A stretch of DNA of 64,000 bases from the NCBI RefSeq assembly GCF_014256275.1, contig NZ_JACCFE010000002.1, positions 1,364,001 through 1,428,000 of the forward strand. The letters are read 5' to 3'. The stretch comes from Rhodococcus sp. 4CII (GTDB taxonomy: Bacteria > Actinomycetota > Actinomycetes > Mycobacteriales > Mycobacteriaceae). Of this stretch, positions 8,568 through 16,249 are shown one piece after another. The position numbers and the translations under genes are program-made. The stretch's first letter is position 1; each line of letters opens with the position of its first letter. A model generated the notes under the pieces. It worked only from the letters and a program-made list of their open reading frames with translations, was not told the origin of the DNA and did no database searches.

Positions 8568-10667
8568 GTGACGACCGAGACCGATCTGATCCGCAATATC
8601 GCTCTGGTGGGACATCAGGGCAACGGCAAGACGACGCTCGCAGAGGCGATGCTGTACCGCGCCGGTGTGGTCACGCGGCCGGGCCGCGTCGAAGTCGGCA
8701 ACACGGTGCTCGACACCCAGCCGGAGGAACACGATCGCACCCAGTCGCTGGCGCTCGGCCTGGCGTCGTTCTCGTGGGGCGACTACCGGATCAACCTGCT
8801 CGACCCGCCGGGGTACGCCGATTTCGTGGGCGACGCGATGACCGCACTCCGCGTCGCCGACGTCGCCGTGTTCGTGATCGACGGCGTCAGCGGTCTGCAG
8901 GTGAACGACGAGTTGCTGTGGCAGGCGGCCGGTGAGCGTTCCATCCCCCGCATCCTGTTCGTGAACAAGATGGACAAGGAGCGGGCGTCGTTCGATGCCG
9001 TCCTGTCCGGGATCCGCGACCATTTCGGGTCCGGGGTCGAGCCGGTCGATCTGCCGGTGGGCGAGGCGTCGGCGTTCACGGGGGTCGCCGACCTGCTCAC
9101 CGAACACGTCATCCTCTACGACACCGGGTCGGCGAACACGAGCGACGAGCTGCCCGCCGACATCGCGGAACGCGAGCACGAACAGCACGAGCACCTCGTG
9201 GAGGACGTGGTCGAGATCGAGGACGATCTGCTCTCGAAGTATCTCGACGGCGACGACATCTCCGTCGCCGAACTCGAGCACGCCCTCCGCGCGGGTTTCG
9301 CCGGGGGCTCGCTGTGGCCGGTGTTGTGCGGGTCCGCCGTCGATGCGATCGCCGTCGACCGGTTGCTCGACTTCGTGTGCCGGATCGCGCCGGCACCGTC
9401 GGAGGCCCCGGGCATCGAAGTGCGGGGTGACGGGGTCGCCAAAGTGCGGGGTGACGGGGTCGCCAAAGTGCGGGGTGACGGGGTCGCCAAAGTGCGGGGT
9501 GACGGGGTCGCCACGGTGATGTGTGATCCGTCTGGCGATCCGCTCGCGTACGTCTTCAAGACGCAGACGGACGAATATGTCGGGCAGGTGGCGCTGGTGA
9601 AGATCCTGTCCGGCACCGTGCACGCCGACGAGGTCCTCGTGAACCAGCGCACCGGAGCGAAGGAGCGCCTGCACAATCTGCTGCGCGTCCTCGGCAGCAA
9701 ACACACCGCGATCGATACGGCGGAGGCGGGCGACATCGTCGGGGCGATCAAACTCACCGACGTGGCGACGGGTGACACGCTCGCACCGATCGGTGCCGCG
9801 CTGACCGTGCCGCCGATCGAGCACCGACGGCCCGTGTACGGGATTGCGGTGGCCGCCGAAAGCGCGGGCGACGAGGACAAACTCGCGACCGCCCTGGCCG
9901 AACTCGTCAGCGACGACCCGACGCTGGAGGTGACGCGCGACAGCGAAACCCACCAGACGGTGGTCCGGGGCGCCGGCGACGTGCACGTCCAGGTCGCGCT
10001 GACCCGGTTGAAGCGCCGATACGGCATCACGCTCCAGACCGAACCCGTGAAGATCGCCTATCGCGAGACGCTGCTCGGTCCGGTGGAGACGGAGGGCCGG
10101 CACAAGAAGCAGAGCGGCGGGCACGGCCAGTTCGGGGTGGCGACGGTCCGCTTCGAGCCGCTCCCCCGGGACGAGGGCTACGACTTCGTCGACGAGACCC
10201 GCGGTGGGGTGATTCCCAAGTCGCTCATTCCGGCGGTCGGCAAGGGGATCGCGGAATCGATGGGACGCGGAGGGCGGCACGGGTTTCCGCTCGTCGACCT
10301 GCGGGCCACCGTCCTCGACGGCAAACACCATTCGGTCGACTCCGACGACTTCAGCTTCAGGATGGCGGGGGCGCTCGCCCTTCGCGCCGCCATCGACAAG
10401 GTCGGCACACTCGTCCTCGAACCGGTCGATCACGTCGAGGTCACGGTGCCCGCGACGCTGCAGGGTGACGTGATGGCCGATCTCGGCCGGCGGCGCGGCC
10501 AGATCGAGGGCACCGAACCGGCAGGTGACGGCGAGATCACCGTCATCGCCTCCGTCCCGTCGAGCGAGATCACCGATTACCCCGTCGCACTGCGCTCCAT
10601 GACGCACGGGCGCGGCCGCCTCGCCCTCGAATTCAAGTGTTACCAGGAGCGGCCCGAACCGCGCTGA
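8568..10667 (+). CDS. fusA2: elongation factor G-like protein EF-G2
   Basis: Translational GTPase paralogue of EF-G (family of M. tuberculosis Rv0120c), 699 residues. G1 is GHQGNGKT (15-22) rather than the canonical GHVDHGKT; G3 is DPPGYADF (79-86) rather than DTPGHVDF; G4 is NKMD (133-136). Domains II-V follow, including the domain-IV segment GGHGQFGVATV. The altered G1 and G3 residues, including loss of the catalytic His after the PG of G3, suggest weak or altered GTP hydrolysis. I chose GTG 8568 because GTGGGGG precedes it by 5 bases; an in-frame GTG at 8556 is the alternative. Residues 285-316 are a four-fold VRGDGVAK repeat, unlike anything expected in the family. Confidence 0.88.
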   Translation: MTTETDLIRNIALVGHQGNGKTTLAEAMLYRAGVVTRPGRVEVGNTVLDTQPEEHDRTQSLALGLASFSWGDYRINLLDPPGYADFVGDAMTALRVADVAVFVIDGVSGLQVNDELLWQAAGERSIPRILFVNKMDKERASFDAVLSGIRDHFGSGVEPVDLPVGEASAFTGVADLLTEHVILYDTGSANTSDELPADIAEREHEQHEHLVEDVVEIEDDLLSKYLDGDDISVAELEHALRAGFAGGSLWPVLCGSAVDAIAVDRLLDFVCRIAPAPSEAPGIEVRGDGVAKVRGDGVAKVRGDGVAKVRGDGVATVMCDPSGDPLAYVFKTQTDEYVGQVALVKILSGTVHADEVLVNQRTGAKERLHNLLRVLGSKHTAIDTAEAGDIVGAIKLTDVATGDTLAPIGAALTVPPIEHRRPVYGIAVAAESAGDEDKLATALAELVSDDPTLEVTRDSETHQTVVRGAGDVHVQVALTRLKRRYGITLQTEPVKIAYRETLLGPVETEGRHKKQSGGHGQFGVATVRFEPLPRDEGYDFVDETRGGVIPKSLIPAVGKGIAESMGRGGRHGFPLVDLRATVLDGKHHSVDSDDFSFRMAGALALRAAIDKVGTLVLEPVDHVEVTVPATLQGDVMADLGRRRGQIEGTEPAGDGEITVIASVPSSEITDYPVALRSMTHGRGRLALEFKCYQERPEPR
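9418..9513 (+). repeat. four perfect 24-bp tandem repeats inside the EF-G2 gene
   Basis: Four identical copies of a 24-bp unit beginning AAGTGCGGGGTGACGGGG occupy 9418-9441, 9442-9465, 9466-9489 and 9490-9513. The unit is divisible by three, keeps the frame and encodes VRGDGVAK repeats between the GTPase domain and domain II. Perfect identity at DNA level, with no third-position drift, points to recent slippage expansion. Copy number may vary between strains. Confidence 0.97.
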
Positions 10668-10751
10668 CAGTCGCCTTCCAGCGTGCGCGCAGTGTTCTCA
10701 CAGCGTTCCGCGGTGTAGTGGTGTCTCACTCACAGGGGGAGGGCATCGATC

Positions 10752-11162
10752 ATGCGTTCACAATTGGTTCGCGGCCTCGGTGGAGCGGCGATGGCGGCAG
10801 GCCTCGCGTGTTCCGTCGTCGCGTGCAGCTCGGGCGAGTCTTCGTCCGAGACTTCGTCGACGGGCACCGGCAGCACGGTCGTGCAGGACGGCACCGCGCC
10901 CGCGGCGATGAGCGACGAACTCCAGGCCTGCCTGGAGGAGAACGGCGTGCCCGCGCCACCCGACCAGGCCGGCGGCGGCGCACCGGGCGGAATGGCACCG
11001 CCGAGTGGCGAGATGGCACCGCCCGGCGGCGGCGATGGTTCCGCTCCGCCGCAGGGTGGCGCGCCGGACGCGTCGGCCGCACCTCCAGGGGTCGACAGCA
11101 CGACATGGGCTACCGCGCAGGCCGCATGCTCCTCGCCGGCAACCGGGACCAGCGGGTCGTGA
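10752..11162 (+). CDS. low-complexity lipoprotein
   Basis: The 136-residue product has a type II signal peptide: basic start MRSQLVR, hydrophobic Ala/Gly core and lipobox VVAC with the lipidated Cys at 25. After the Cys comes a Ser/Thr-rich tether, a short ELQACLEENGVPAPP segment resembling small actinobacterial secreted proteins, and a Pro/Gly/Ala-rich tail. Expected location is the outer face of the membrane. No enzyme motif is present. It is convergent with the LuxR gene, with 7 bp between stops. Confidence 0.75.
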   Translation: MRSQLVRGLGGAAMAAGLACSVVACSSGESSSETSSTGTGSTVVQDGTAPAAMSDELQACLEENGVPAPPDQAGGGAPGGMAPPSGEMAPPGGGDGSAPPQGGAPDASAAPPGVDSTTWATAQAACSSPATGTSGS

Positions 11163-11169
11163 GCCGTCG

Positions 11170-12219
11170 CTAGTTCTCGCGACCGGTCCGCAGCCGTGCG
11201 GCGAGTTCCGCGCGGCTGCGGACCCCCGCCTTCGCGTAGACCGATTTCAGGTGGTCCTGGACGGTGTTCACCGTGATCCCGCGGCGGTCCGCGATCTCGG
11301 ACGTCGCGTAGCCGGCCAGCACGTCCGCACACACGTCTCGTTCGCGGGCCGTCACCGCATAGGCCGCGAGCAGCAGCCCGGTGAGCTCACCGTCGCCCGC
11401 AGGTTCGACGGTGACCACCGTCTGCGGTTCGTCGGCTCCGATCAATGCCGTGGCGCGCACCAGAATCCAGCCGCCCTCGGCATCGCGGATCCGCGCCTTG
11501 AAGATGCCCGCACTGCTGGAACGCGCCCCGAAGGTCGCGGCCCGCAGCACCAACGCCAGCCTGCCCGGGGCGACTTCGTCGAATCGGTCCTGCCAGCCGC
11601 GGGCGGCGGCGGTCAGGGCCACCGGGTCACCCGTCGCATCCGTGAGCACCACTGCCGGACCCTGATCGCAGTCGCGGGACACCGCCGGGGCGTGTACGGA
11701 TGCGGCCCGCGTCGCGGCCGCCAACCCGGGGGCCACGAGCGTCAGGAACTCGAGGTCGCGTTCGGTGAAATCCGGCCCGGACCGCACGAATCCGGCTGCG
11801 CCCCAGCACACACCGTCGACGCGGAACACGATGCGGACCTCGTTGCGCAGCCCCAGCGGCCCCCAGACCGCAGCGTGCCGGAGGCTGCGCGTGACCTCGG
11901 CGGCGGGCAGATCCGAGGCACGGGTGACGGTGCGGCCGCTGCGGGCGAGTTCGGCGAACGTCCCCGGATCGTCGCCGTTGTACTCCGATTCGGCGAGCAG
12001 AGGTTCGTACCGCTGCGCTATCCGGCAGCGCCCGCTGGTCATCGAACTGATCGCGAGCGTTTCCGGGTCGAGCATCGCCCAGCACGTCAGGTCGCTGCGC
12101 ACCGTGTCACCGACCAGTTCGATGGCCCGCTCGTGGAGTTGCGTGACACCGGTGCCCGCTCCCGCGAAGGCGAGCACCTCGCGGCGCAATTTCTCCGCCC
12201 GGACCTCCAGCATGAACAC
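11170..12219 (-). CDS. LuxR-family regulator with GAF-like sensor
   Basis: The 349-residue regulator has an N-terminal GAF-like sensory half (about 1-190), a middle PAS-like stretch and a C-terminal LuxR helix-turn-helix from about 285 containing LTAREREVC-like AVTARERDVCADVLAGYATSEIA and NTVQDHLKSVYAK. The ligand is unknown. It is divergent from the cupin/DUF1304 pair across an 80-bp gap containing an inverted repeat, so those genes and its own gene are the likely targets. No receiver domain or phospho-acceptor Asp site was seen. An internal ATG at codon 3 is an alternative start. Confidence 0.85.
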   Translation of the reverse strand: MFMLEVRAEKLRREVLAFAGAGTGVTQLHERAIELVGDTVRSDLTCWAMLDPETLAISSMTSGRCRIAQRYEPLLAESEYNGDDPGTFAELARSGRTVTRASDLPAAEVTRSLRHAAVWGPLGLRNEVRIVFRVDGVCWGAAGFVRSGPDFTERDLEFLTLVAPGLAAATRAASVHAPAVSRDCDQGPAVVLTDATGDPVALTAAARGWQDRFDEVAPGRLALVLRAATFGARSSSAGIFKARIRDAEGGWILVRATALIGADEPQTVVTVEPAGDGELTGLLLAAYAVTARERDVCADVLAGYATSEIADRRGITVNTVQDHLKSVYAKAGVRSRAELAARLRTGREN

Positions 12220-12245
12220 AGTATGCGCTGGTCACAGGCACACCA

Positions 12246-12267
12246 CCATCCCAGATTTCGGGGATGG
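12246..12267. promoter_or_regulatory. inverted repeat between LuxR and cupin genes
   Basis: CCATCCC at 12246-12252 and GGGATGG at 12261-12267 form 7-bp perfect arms separated by 8 bases, in the middle of the divergent gap. A regulator site for the adjacent LuxR protein is the simplest reading; a chance hairpin is possible. Confidence 0.4.
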
Positions 12268-12299
12268 GCCGCGGCGTGCGCCGATCATAGCGTTGCAGT

Positions 12300-12761
12300 A
12301 TGTCCACCAACGTTCATGTAGTCAGAGCAGGCGACGGCCGGCGCCTCACCGTGCCGGACGCCGATATCACGGTCCTGGTCGGCGATGGTCGCGCCGGTGG
12401 GGCATACGAAGTGTTCCTCGTCGAAGCACCCCGCGGAGCGCCCGGCCGGCGCCACGCCGAGCCGTGGTCCAAGTCGTATCACGTGCTGCGCGGCCGGATC
12501 CTCGTCCAGGCCGGGGACACCGGGTACGAACTCGAGCCGGGTGAAACCATCGTCATCGAGGCGAGGACGATGAATACGTTCACGGTCCTCTCCGAGGCAG
12601 CCGGCTTCCTCCTCGTCGTCGCCGGGACCGCCAACAGTGGTTTCTTCGCCGAACTCGACGCGACCGGACACGGCCACGCGCCGGAGGAAGCGGCCCGACT
12701 GCTGCGCGAGGTCGCCGACAGCTACGGCGTCGCACTCGCGACCGGGGCGGGTGCGCCATGA
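12300..12761 (+). CDS. cupin-domain protein
   Basis: The 153-residue single-domain cupin has first-motif-like HAEPWSKSYHVLRGRILVQAGDTGYELEPG and a second strand set around ETIVIEARTMNTFTV. The metal-ligand pattern is incomplete: His residues are present in motif 1 but the motif 2 His is replaced (TMNTF), so it may not be a metal enzyme. Its last codons overlap the next gene by 4 bp (ATGA), implying translational coupling. The ATG lies about 10 bases after a CATAGC box, so the transcript may be nearly leaderless. Confidence 0.72.
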   Translation: MSTNVHVVRAGDGRRLTVPDADITVLVGDGRAGGAYEVFLVEAPRGAPGRRHAEPWSKSYHVLRGRILVQAGDTGYELEPGETIVIEARTMNTFTVLSEAAGFLLVVAGTANSGFFAELDATGHGHAPEEAARLLREVADSYGVALATGAGAP

Positions 12762-13162
12762 TCCTCGTCGCGCAGATCGCCACCCTGATCGCCGCCGCCG
12801 TGCACCTGCTGGCGTTCGTGTGGGAGTCGGTCCTGTTCCACAGGCCGTCGGTGCACGAGGGCATCTTCCGCATTCCGGACAGCGACGTGCACGCCGCCCA
12901 TCTCTGGGCGTTCAACGTCGGTTTCTACAACTTCTTCCTCGCGGCCGGAGCCGCCACCGGCGTGGTCCTGTGGTGGGCCGGGCAGGCCGCTCCGGGCCGC
13001 ACCCTCGTCCTCTACATCTGCACGTTCATGTGCCTGGCGGGCGTCGCGCTGGCCGTCTCGGACCGCATGGCGCTCAGCCGCCGGCGTGGCGACGGTGTCG
13101 TCGGCGCACTGTCCCAAAGCGTGCCTCCGCTGGTCGCACTGATCGCGCTGGCGATCGGGTGA
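12758..13162 (+). CDS. DUF1304 family membrane protein
   Basis: The 134-residue protein has four predicted membrane segments (about 2-22, 44-68, 76-94, 112-133). The DUF1304 signature, an early helix with AAVHLLAFVWES and the segment HLWAFNVGFYNFFLA, is present. Function is unknown. It is translationally coupled to the cupin gene and is probably co-regulated by the divergent LuxR protein. Confidence 0.82.
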   Translation: MILVAQIATLIAAAVHLLAFVWESVLFHRPSVHEGIFRIPDSDVHAAHLWAFNVGFYNFFLAAGAATGVVLWWAGQAAPGRTLVLYICTFMCLAGVALAVSDRMALSRRRGDGVVGALSQSVPPLVALIALAIG

Positions 13163-13240
13163 CAACTTCGGCCGTTCGATTGCCAGGAACTTCTCAGGAT
13201 CGACCGAACGGATCTTACTCCCGGTCGGCATGATGGAGCC

Positions 13241-14098
13241 ATGGCCCAGGTGACCGTTCTCGCTGTCGGTGGTACCGGAGAATCCCACCCCGACGACCAC
13301 CGGCGCCACGTCTCCGGACTGCTGCGCGAGGTCACCGACGCCCTCGACGACCGTTTCGCGTCCCGGTGGGTCGGCTATCCGGCGTCGTACGGGCCGGTCG
13401 CCGCCGGCGGGCTCAGTTACCGTCAGAGCACCGAGGTCGGGATGCGACGGTTGATCGACGCCATCGACGACGCGCCCGGACAGGTCATGCTGGTCGGGTA
13501 CTCGCAGGGATGCACGGTGATCCGCGAGGTCCTCGGGCAGATCGCCATTGGTGCCCTCCGCGCCGGCAACCTCCGCGCCGTCGGTCTGGTCTCCGACCCC
13601 GAGCAACCGGCGGGTGCGGTCCCGGGATGCGGTGGACGGGGTGTCGCGGGCGTCGGACCGCCGATTCCCGACACCGTGCCGGTCCAATGGATCGCGCACC
13701 CGGACGACATGATCTGCAATGCCAGCGAAGACAGCTATGTGCGCGACATCGCGGACCTCACCCGGTGGATGTCGTTTCGCACGCGTCGGACCTGGCTCGC
13801 GCAGACGTGGGAGTTGCTTCGGCACAACAGCTTCCAGAATGCACACAAGACGCGTATCTGCCCTCGGCAATGGCGCACCGACCTGCGACGTTGCCGAACC
13901 GCCGTGAACGAGGTGCTGGGCTACCTGCCGCCGCGCCTGGCCTGGTGCGGCGTGCGCATCGTCAATGCGCGGGGCGGTCGGCACATCGCGTACGCCAGCG
14001 AACCACTGGACGCGAGCGGGCTCACCGGATGCCAGATCCTCGCCCAGTGGCTGCAGGTGCGGGCCACGTTCGAACCGCCCGTGCGCATCGCGGCGTAA
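13241..14098 (+). CDS. PE-PPE/cutinase-like alpha/beta hydrolase
   Basis: The 285-residue serine hydrolase carries the nucleophile elbow GYSQG (Ser88), preceded by an oxyanion-type start AVGGTGES. A later IAHPDDMICN segment may supply the acidic residue, as in PE-PPE domain proteins, cutinase-like enzymes and phage LysB esterases. No signal peptide is visible, so it may act inside the cell or be exported by another route. Substrates of relatives are lipid or mycolyl esters. It is convergent with the HxlR gene. Confidence 0.75.
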   Translation: MAQVTVLAVGGTGESHPDDHRRHVSGLLREVTDALDDRFASRWVGYPASYGPVAAGGLSYRQSTEVGMRRLIDAIDDAPGQVMLVGYSQGCTVIREVLGQIAIGALRAGNLRAVGLVSDPEQPAGAVPGCGGRGVAGVGPPIPDTVPVQWIAHPDDMICNASEDSYVRDIADLTRWMSFRTRRTWLAQTWELLRHNSFQNAHKTRICPRQWRTDLRRCRTAVNEVLGYLPPRLAWCGVRIVNARGGRHIAYASEPLDASGLTGCQILAQWLQVRATFEPPVRIAA

Positions 14099-14116
14099 GA
14101 CTCACGCCCGTCAGAC

Positions 14117-14653
14117 TCATGCCTGCGTGCGCGAAGGCAGCGGGGTGAGCATCCGGCGGGGCTGACGCAACGCCACGGCGACGGCGTCGCTGCGAGGATG
14201 CACCGCCTCCCCCGGCCCGGGCGCGACCACCAGGTCTTCCGGCCCCGGGATCGAGCCGCAGTCGGGGCACCGCCCGAAGCGATCGAGCCGGGTGCCGCAC
14301 TCGGCGTGCGAGAACACGCGGCCGGGGTAGCTGCCGGGCGACGCATATTGCTCACCCCACTGCGAGAGCGCATAGATGCTCGGCCACAGTGCCTTTCCGG
14401 CCTCGGTGAGTTCGTACTCGGGATGACCCCCGTCGGCCACGCGAACCAACACTCCGGCGTCGACGAGAGCCACCAGTCGATCCGTCAGGACGGCGCGGGA
14501 GATGTCGAGGTGGGCGAGCAGATCACTGAAGCGGCGGACGCCGTAGAAACAGTCACGGAGCACGAGCATCGTCCACCGCTCACCCACCACTTCGAGCGCG
14601 CGAGCGAGGTTGCAGTTCTGCTGTGAGTACCCGGTTCCCAGTGCCACTCCCAC
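14117..14653 (-). CDS. HxlR-family regulator with zinc-ribbon tail
   Basis: The 178-residue winged-helix regulator has the HxlR pattern: Cys14 in NCNLARAL, then VVGERWTMLVLRDCFYGVRRFSDLL and the wing segment. The C-terminal extension has a CxxC-type pair (ECGTRLDRFGRCPDCG), suggesting a small zinc ribbon. The start is a GTG. Conserved Cys14 can be redox-sensitive in this family (for example QorR), so a thiol switch is possible here. It is divergent from an MFS transporter and probably represses it through the two repeats in the intervening gap. Confidence 0.88.
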   Translation of the reverse strand: MGVALGTGYSQQNCNLARALEVVGERWTMLVLRDCFYGVRRFSDLLAHLDISRAVLTDRLVALVDAGVLVRVADGGHPEYELTEAGKALWPSIYALSQWGEQYASPGSYPGRVFSHAECGTRLDRFGRCPDCGSIPGPEDLVVAPGPGEAVHPRSDAVAVALRQPRRMLTPLPSRTQA

Positions 14654-14665
14654 ATGCTAGCGCAA

Positions 14666-14719
14666 TTCAGTCTTGTCACCAGACCAAAATAGTTCTAAGT
14701 TCAGTCTCGTGAACAGACC
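14666..14719. promoter_or_regulatory. paired direct-repeat operators between HxlR and MFS genes
   Basis: Two near-identical 20-bp sites lie 34 bp apart: TTCAGTCTTGTCACCAGACC at 14666-14685 and TTCAGTCTCGTGAACAGACC at 14700-14719. Each contains a dyad with half sites GTCT and AGAC separated by 7 bases. The second overlaps the GTG start of the MFS gene (14709), and a TAGTTCTAAGT region between them may hold the -10. Binding would block both transcription and the start of the coding region. Confidence 0.75.
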
Positions 14720-16109
14720 AACTGCGGTTGCCGCGCCGATCCCCACACGCTCACCCCGCCCGGGGACCACGCTGTCCGTCGCGTCGCTCGGGACGTTCGT
14801 CGCGCTCGTCGCGTTCTGCGCCCCGCTCGGCAACCTGCCCACCGTTGCCGCCGCACTGTCGGCGGGCCCGGCAGCGCAGACGTGGATTCTCAGTTCGATG
14901 AGTGTCGGCCTCGCCGCAGTCCTGCTGACCGCGGGCGCGCTCGCCGACGACTACGGACGGCGCCGGGTGTTCCACTGGGGCACCTGGCTTCTCGCCCTGG
15001 GCGCGGTGATCGGCGCGGTCAGTCACGAACCCGTCCTGTTCATCGTCGGGCGGCTGATCCAGGGTGTCGCGGGCGCAGCACTGATCGCGGCCAGTCTCGG
15101 CGCCGTCGCGCACGCCTTCACCACACCGGCGGCCCGCGCGACCGCGAGCGGAATCTGGGGCGCGAGCGGCGGCGCCGGAATCGCCGTCGGCCCCGTGCTC
15201 GCGGGCCTCCTCGACCTCGCCGGATGGTGGCGCGGTCTGTACTGGGCGCTCGCCGTCGCGTCGCTCGTGATCGGACAGGTCGCAACCCGGTCGCTGGCCG
15301 AGTCACGCTCCGCCGTCCCGAAGCGGATCGACGTGCCGGGCGCGGTCACGCTGTGCGCCGCGATGGTCCTGGTGCTCGTCGCACTCGTCGAGGGCAGGCA
15401 GGGCAACACCACCGCCACCGTGCTCTGCGGCGCGGGCGCGGCCATGTTCACGATCGCCTTCGTCGCGGTCGAACGGCGACGGCCCTACCCGATGCTCGAT
15501 CTCGCGCTGTTCCGCCGACGCGACTTCCTCGCCGCCACTCTCGCAGCCCTTGCAACCGGGGCCGGCATCATCGGGCTGATGTCGTTCGCGTGCACGTTCC
15601 TGGTCAAGACGATGCACGTCAGCACACTCGCGGCCGCCGGCGTGATCGCGCTGTGGTCGGGCACGAGCGTCGTCGCGTCGCTGCTGGCGCGAACACTTCC
15701 CGCACGGCTCGCCGGGTCACCGCAACTGGTCATCGGACTCGCCGGCGTCGGCATCGCCATGCTCACGATGACCGGCCTCCCCCCCGACTCGTCCCTCCTG
15801 CGACTGGTCCCGGGACTACTGCTCGCCGGCGTCGCCAGCGGACTGCTCAACGCCGGCCTCGGACGCCAAGCCGTTGCCAGCGTCCCCGCCGACCAGGGCG
15901 GACTCGGCAGCGGCGCCAACAACACCGCCCGCTACCTCGGCTCGTCCATCGGCGTCACCGTCGTCAGCATCATCGCCCTCGACCCGGCGGGCACCGTCGA
16001 CGGCATGACGTCGGGCTGGAACCACGCCGCCGTCACCACCGGGCTGATCTCCCTCATCGGCGCGGCAGTCGTCGGAGTACTCGTGCGGGGAACCGCATCC
16101 CGACGTTGA
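14709..16109 (+). CDS. MFS drug-type exporter (DHA2-like)
   Basis: The 466-residue integral membrane protein has about 14 hydrophobic segments, typical of DHA2 exporters. The cytoplasmic loop DDYGRRRVFHWG after segment 2 is the MFS motif A, and a motif-C-like GGAGIAVGPVLAG follows in the fifth segment. The likely start is GTG 14709, which has no ribosome site and lies within an operator repeat, so the message may be leaderless. Divergent HxlR control suggests an efflux system induced by its substrate, which cannot be named. Confidence 0.87.
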   Translation: MNRPTAVAAPIPTRSPRPGTTLSVASLGTFVALVAFCAPLGNLPTVAAALSAGPAAQTWILSSMSVGLAAVLLTAGALADDYGRRRVFHWGTWLLALGAVIGAVSHEPVLFIVGRLIQGVAGAALIAASLGAVAHAFTTPAARATASGIWGASGGAGIAVGPVLAGLLDLAGWWRGLYWALAVASLVIGQVATRSLAESRSAVPKRIDVPGAVTLCAAMVLVLVALVEGRQGNTTATVLCGAGAAMFTIAFVAVERRRPYPMLDLALFRRRDFLAATLAALATGAGIIGLMSFACTFLVKTMHVSTLAAAGVIALWSGTSVVASLLARTLPARLAGSPQLVIGLAGVGIAMLTMTGLPPDSSLLRLVPGLLLAGVASGLLNAGLGRQAVASVPADQGGLGSGANNTARYLGSSIGVTVVSIIALDPAGTVDGMTSGWNHAAVTTGLISLIGAAVVGVLVRGTASRR

Positions 16110-16199
16110 TATCGGAACGCAGTGCTGGGCGTTTCAGTGAGGTAGAGCACCGCTCGCTCCCAGCTCGGATCGGCGGGTCATCCACGAGCCAGGGCCAAG

Positions 16200-16228
16200 T
16201 TCAGTATCTTGAGCTACGTCACTATATG
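16200..16228 (+). promoter_or_regulatory. candidate promoter of the ParA operon
   Basis: TTCAGT at 16200-16205 and TATATG at 16223-16228 are separated by 17 bp in a locally AT-rich stretch. The -10 is good and the -35 matches only 3 of 6 consensus bases. Predicted initiation near 16235 falls at the ribosome site GAAGGGA (16234-16240), so the real start could be a little upstream. Confidence 0.35.
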
Positions 16229-16249
16229 TTCACGAAGGGACAGGCTCAT

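Noticed and set aside
9418..9513. The 24-bp repeats as a CRISPR array or as RGD adhesion motifs
   Set aside because: Units are directly adjacent with no spacers, lie in frame inside a GTPase gene, and the RGD triplet arises from the repeat in a cytosolic protein.
8328..10607. A long open frame on the minus strand opposite EF-G2
   Set aside because: It mirrors third-position GC bias of the real gene, gives a His/Arg/Asp-rich low-complexity product without motifs, and overlaps a well-supported GTPase. The same holds for antisense frames opposite htpG (3676-5571), cstA (20366-22567), glyA/DUF885 (42002-44008), ilvA/metB (54008-56962) and cbs (57094-58548).
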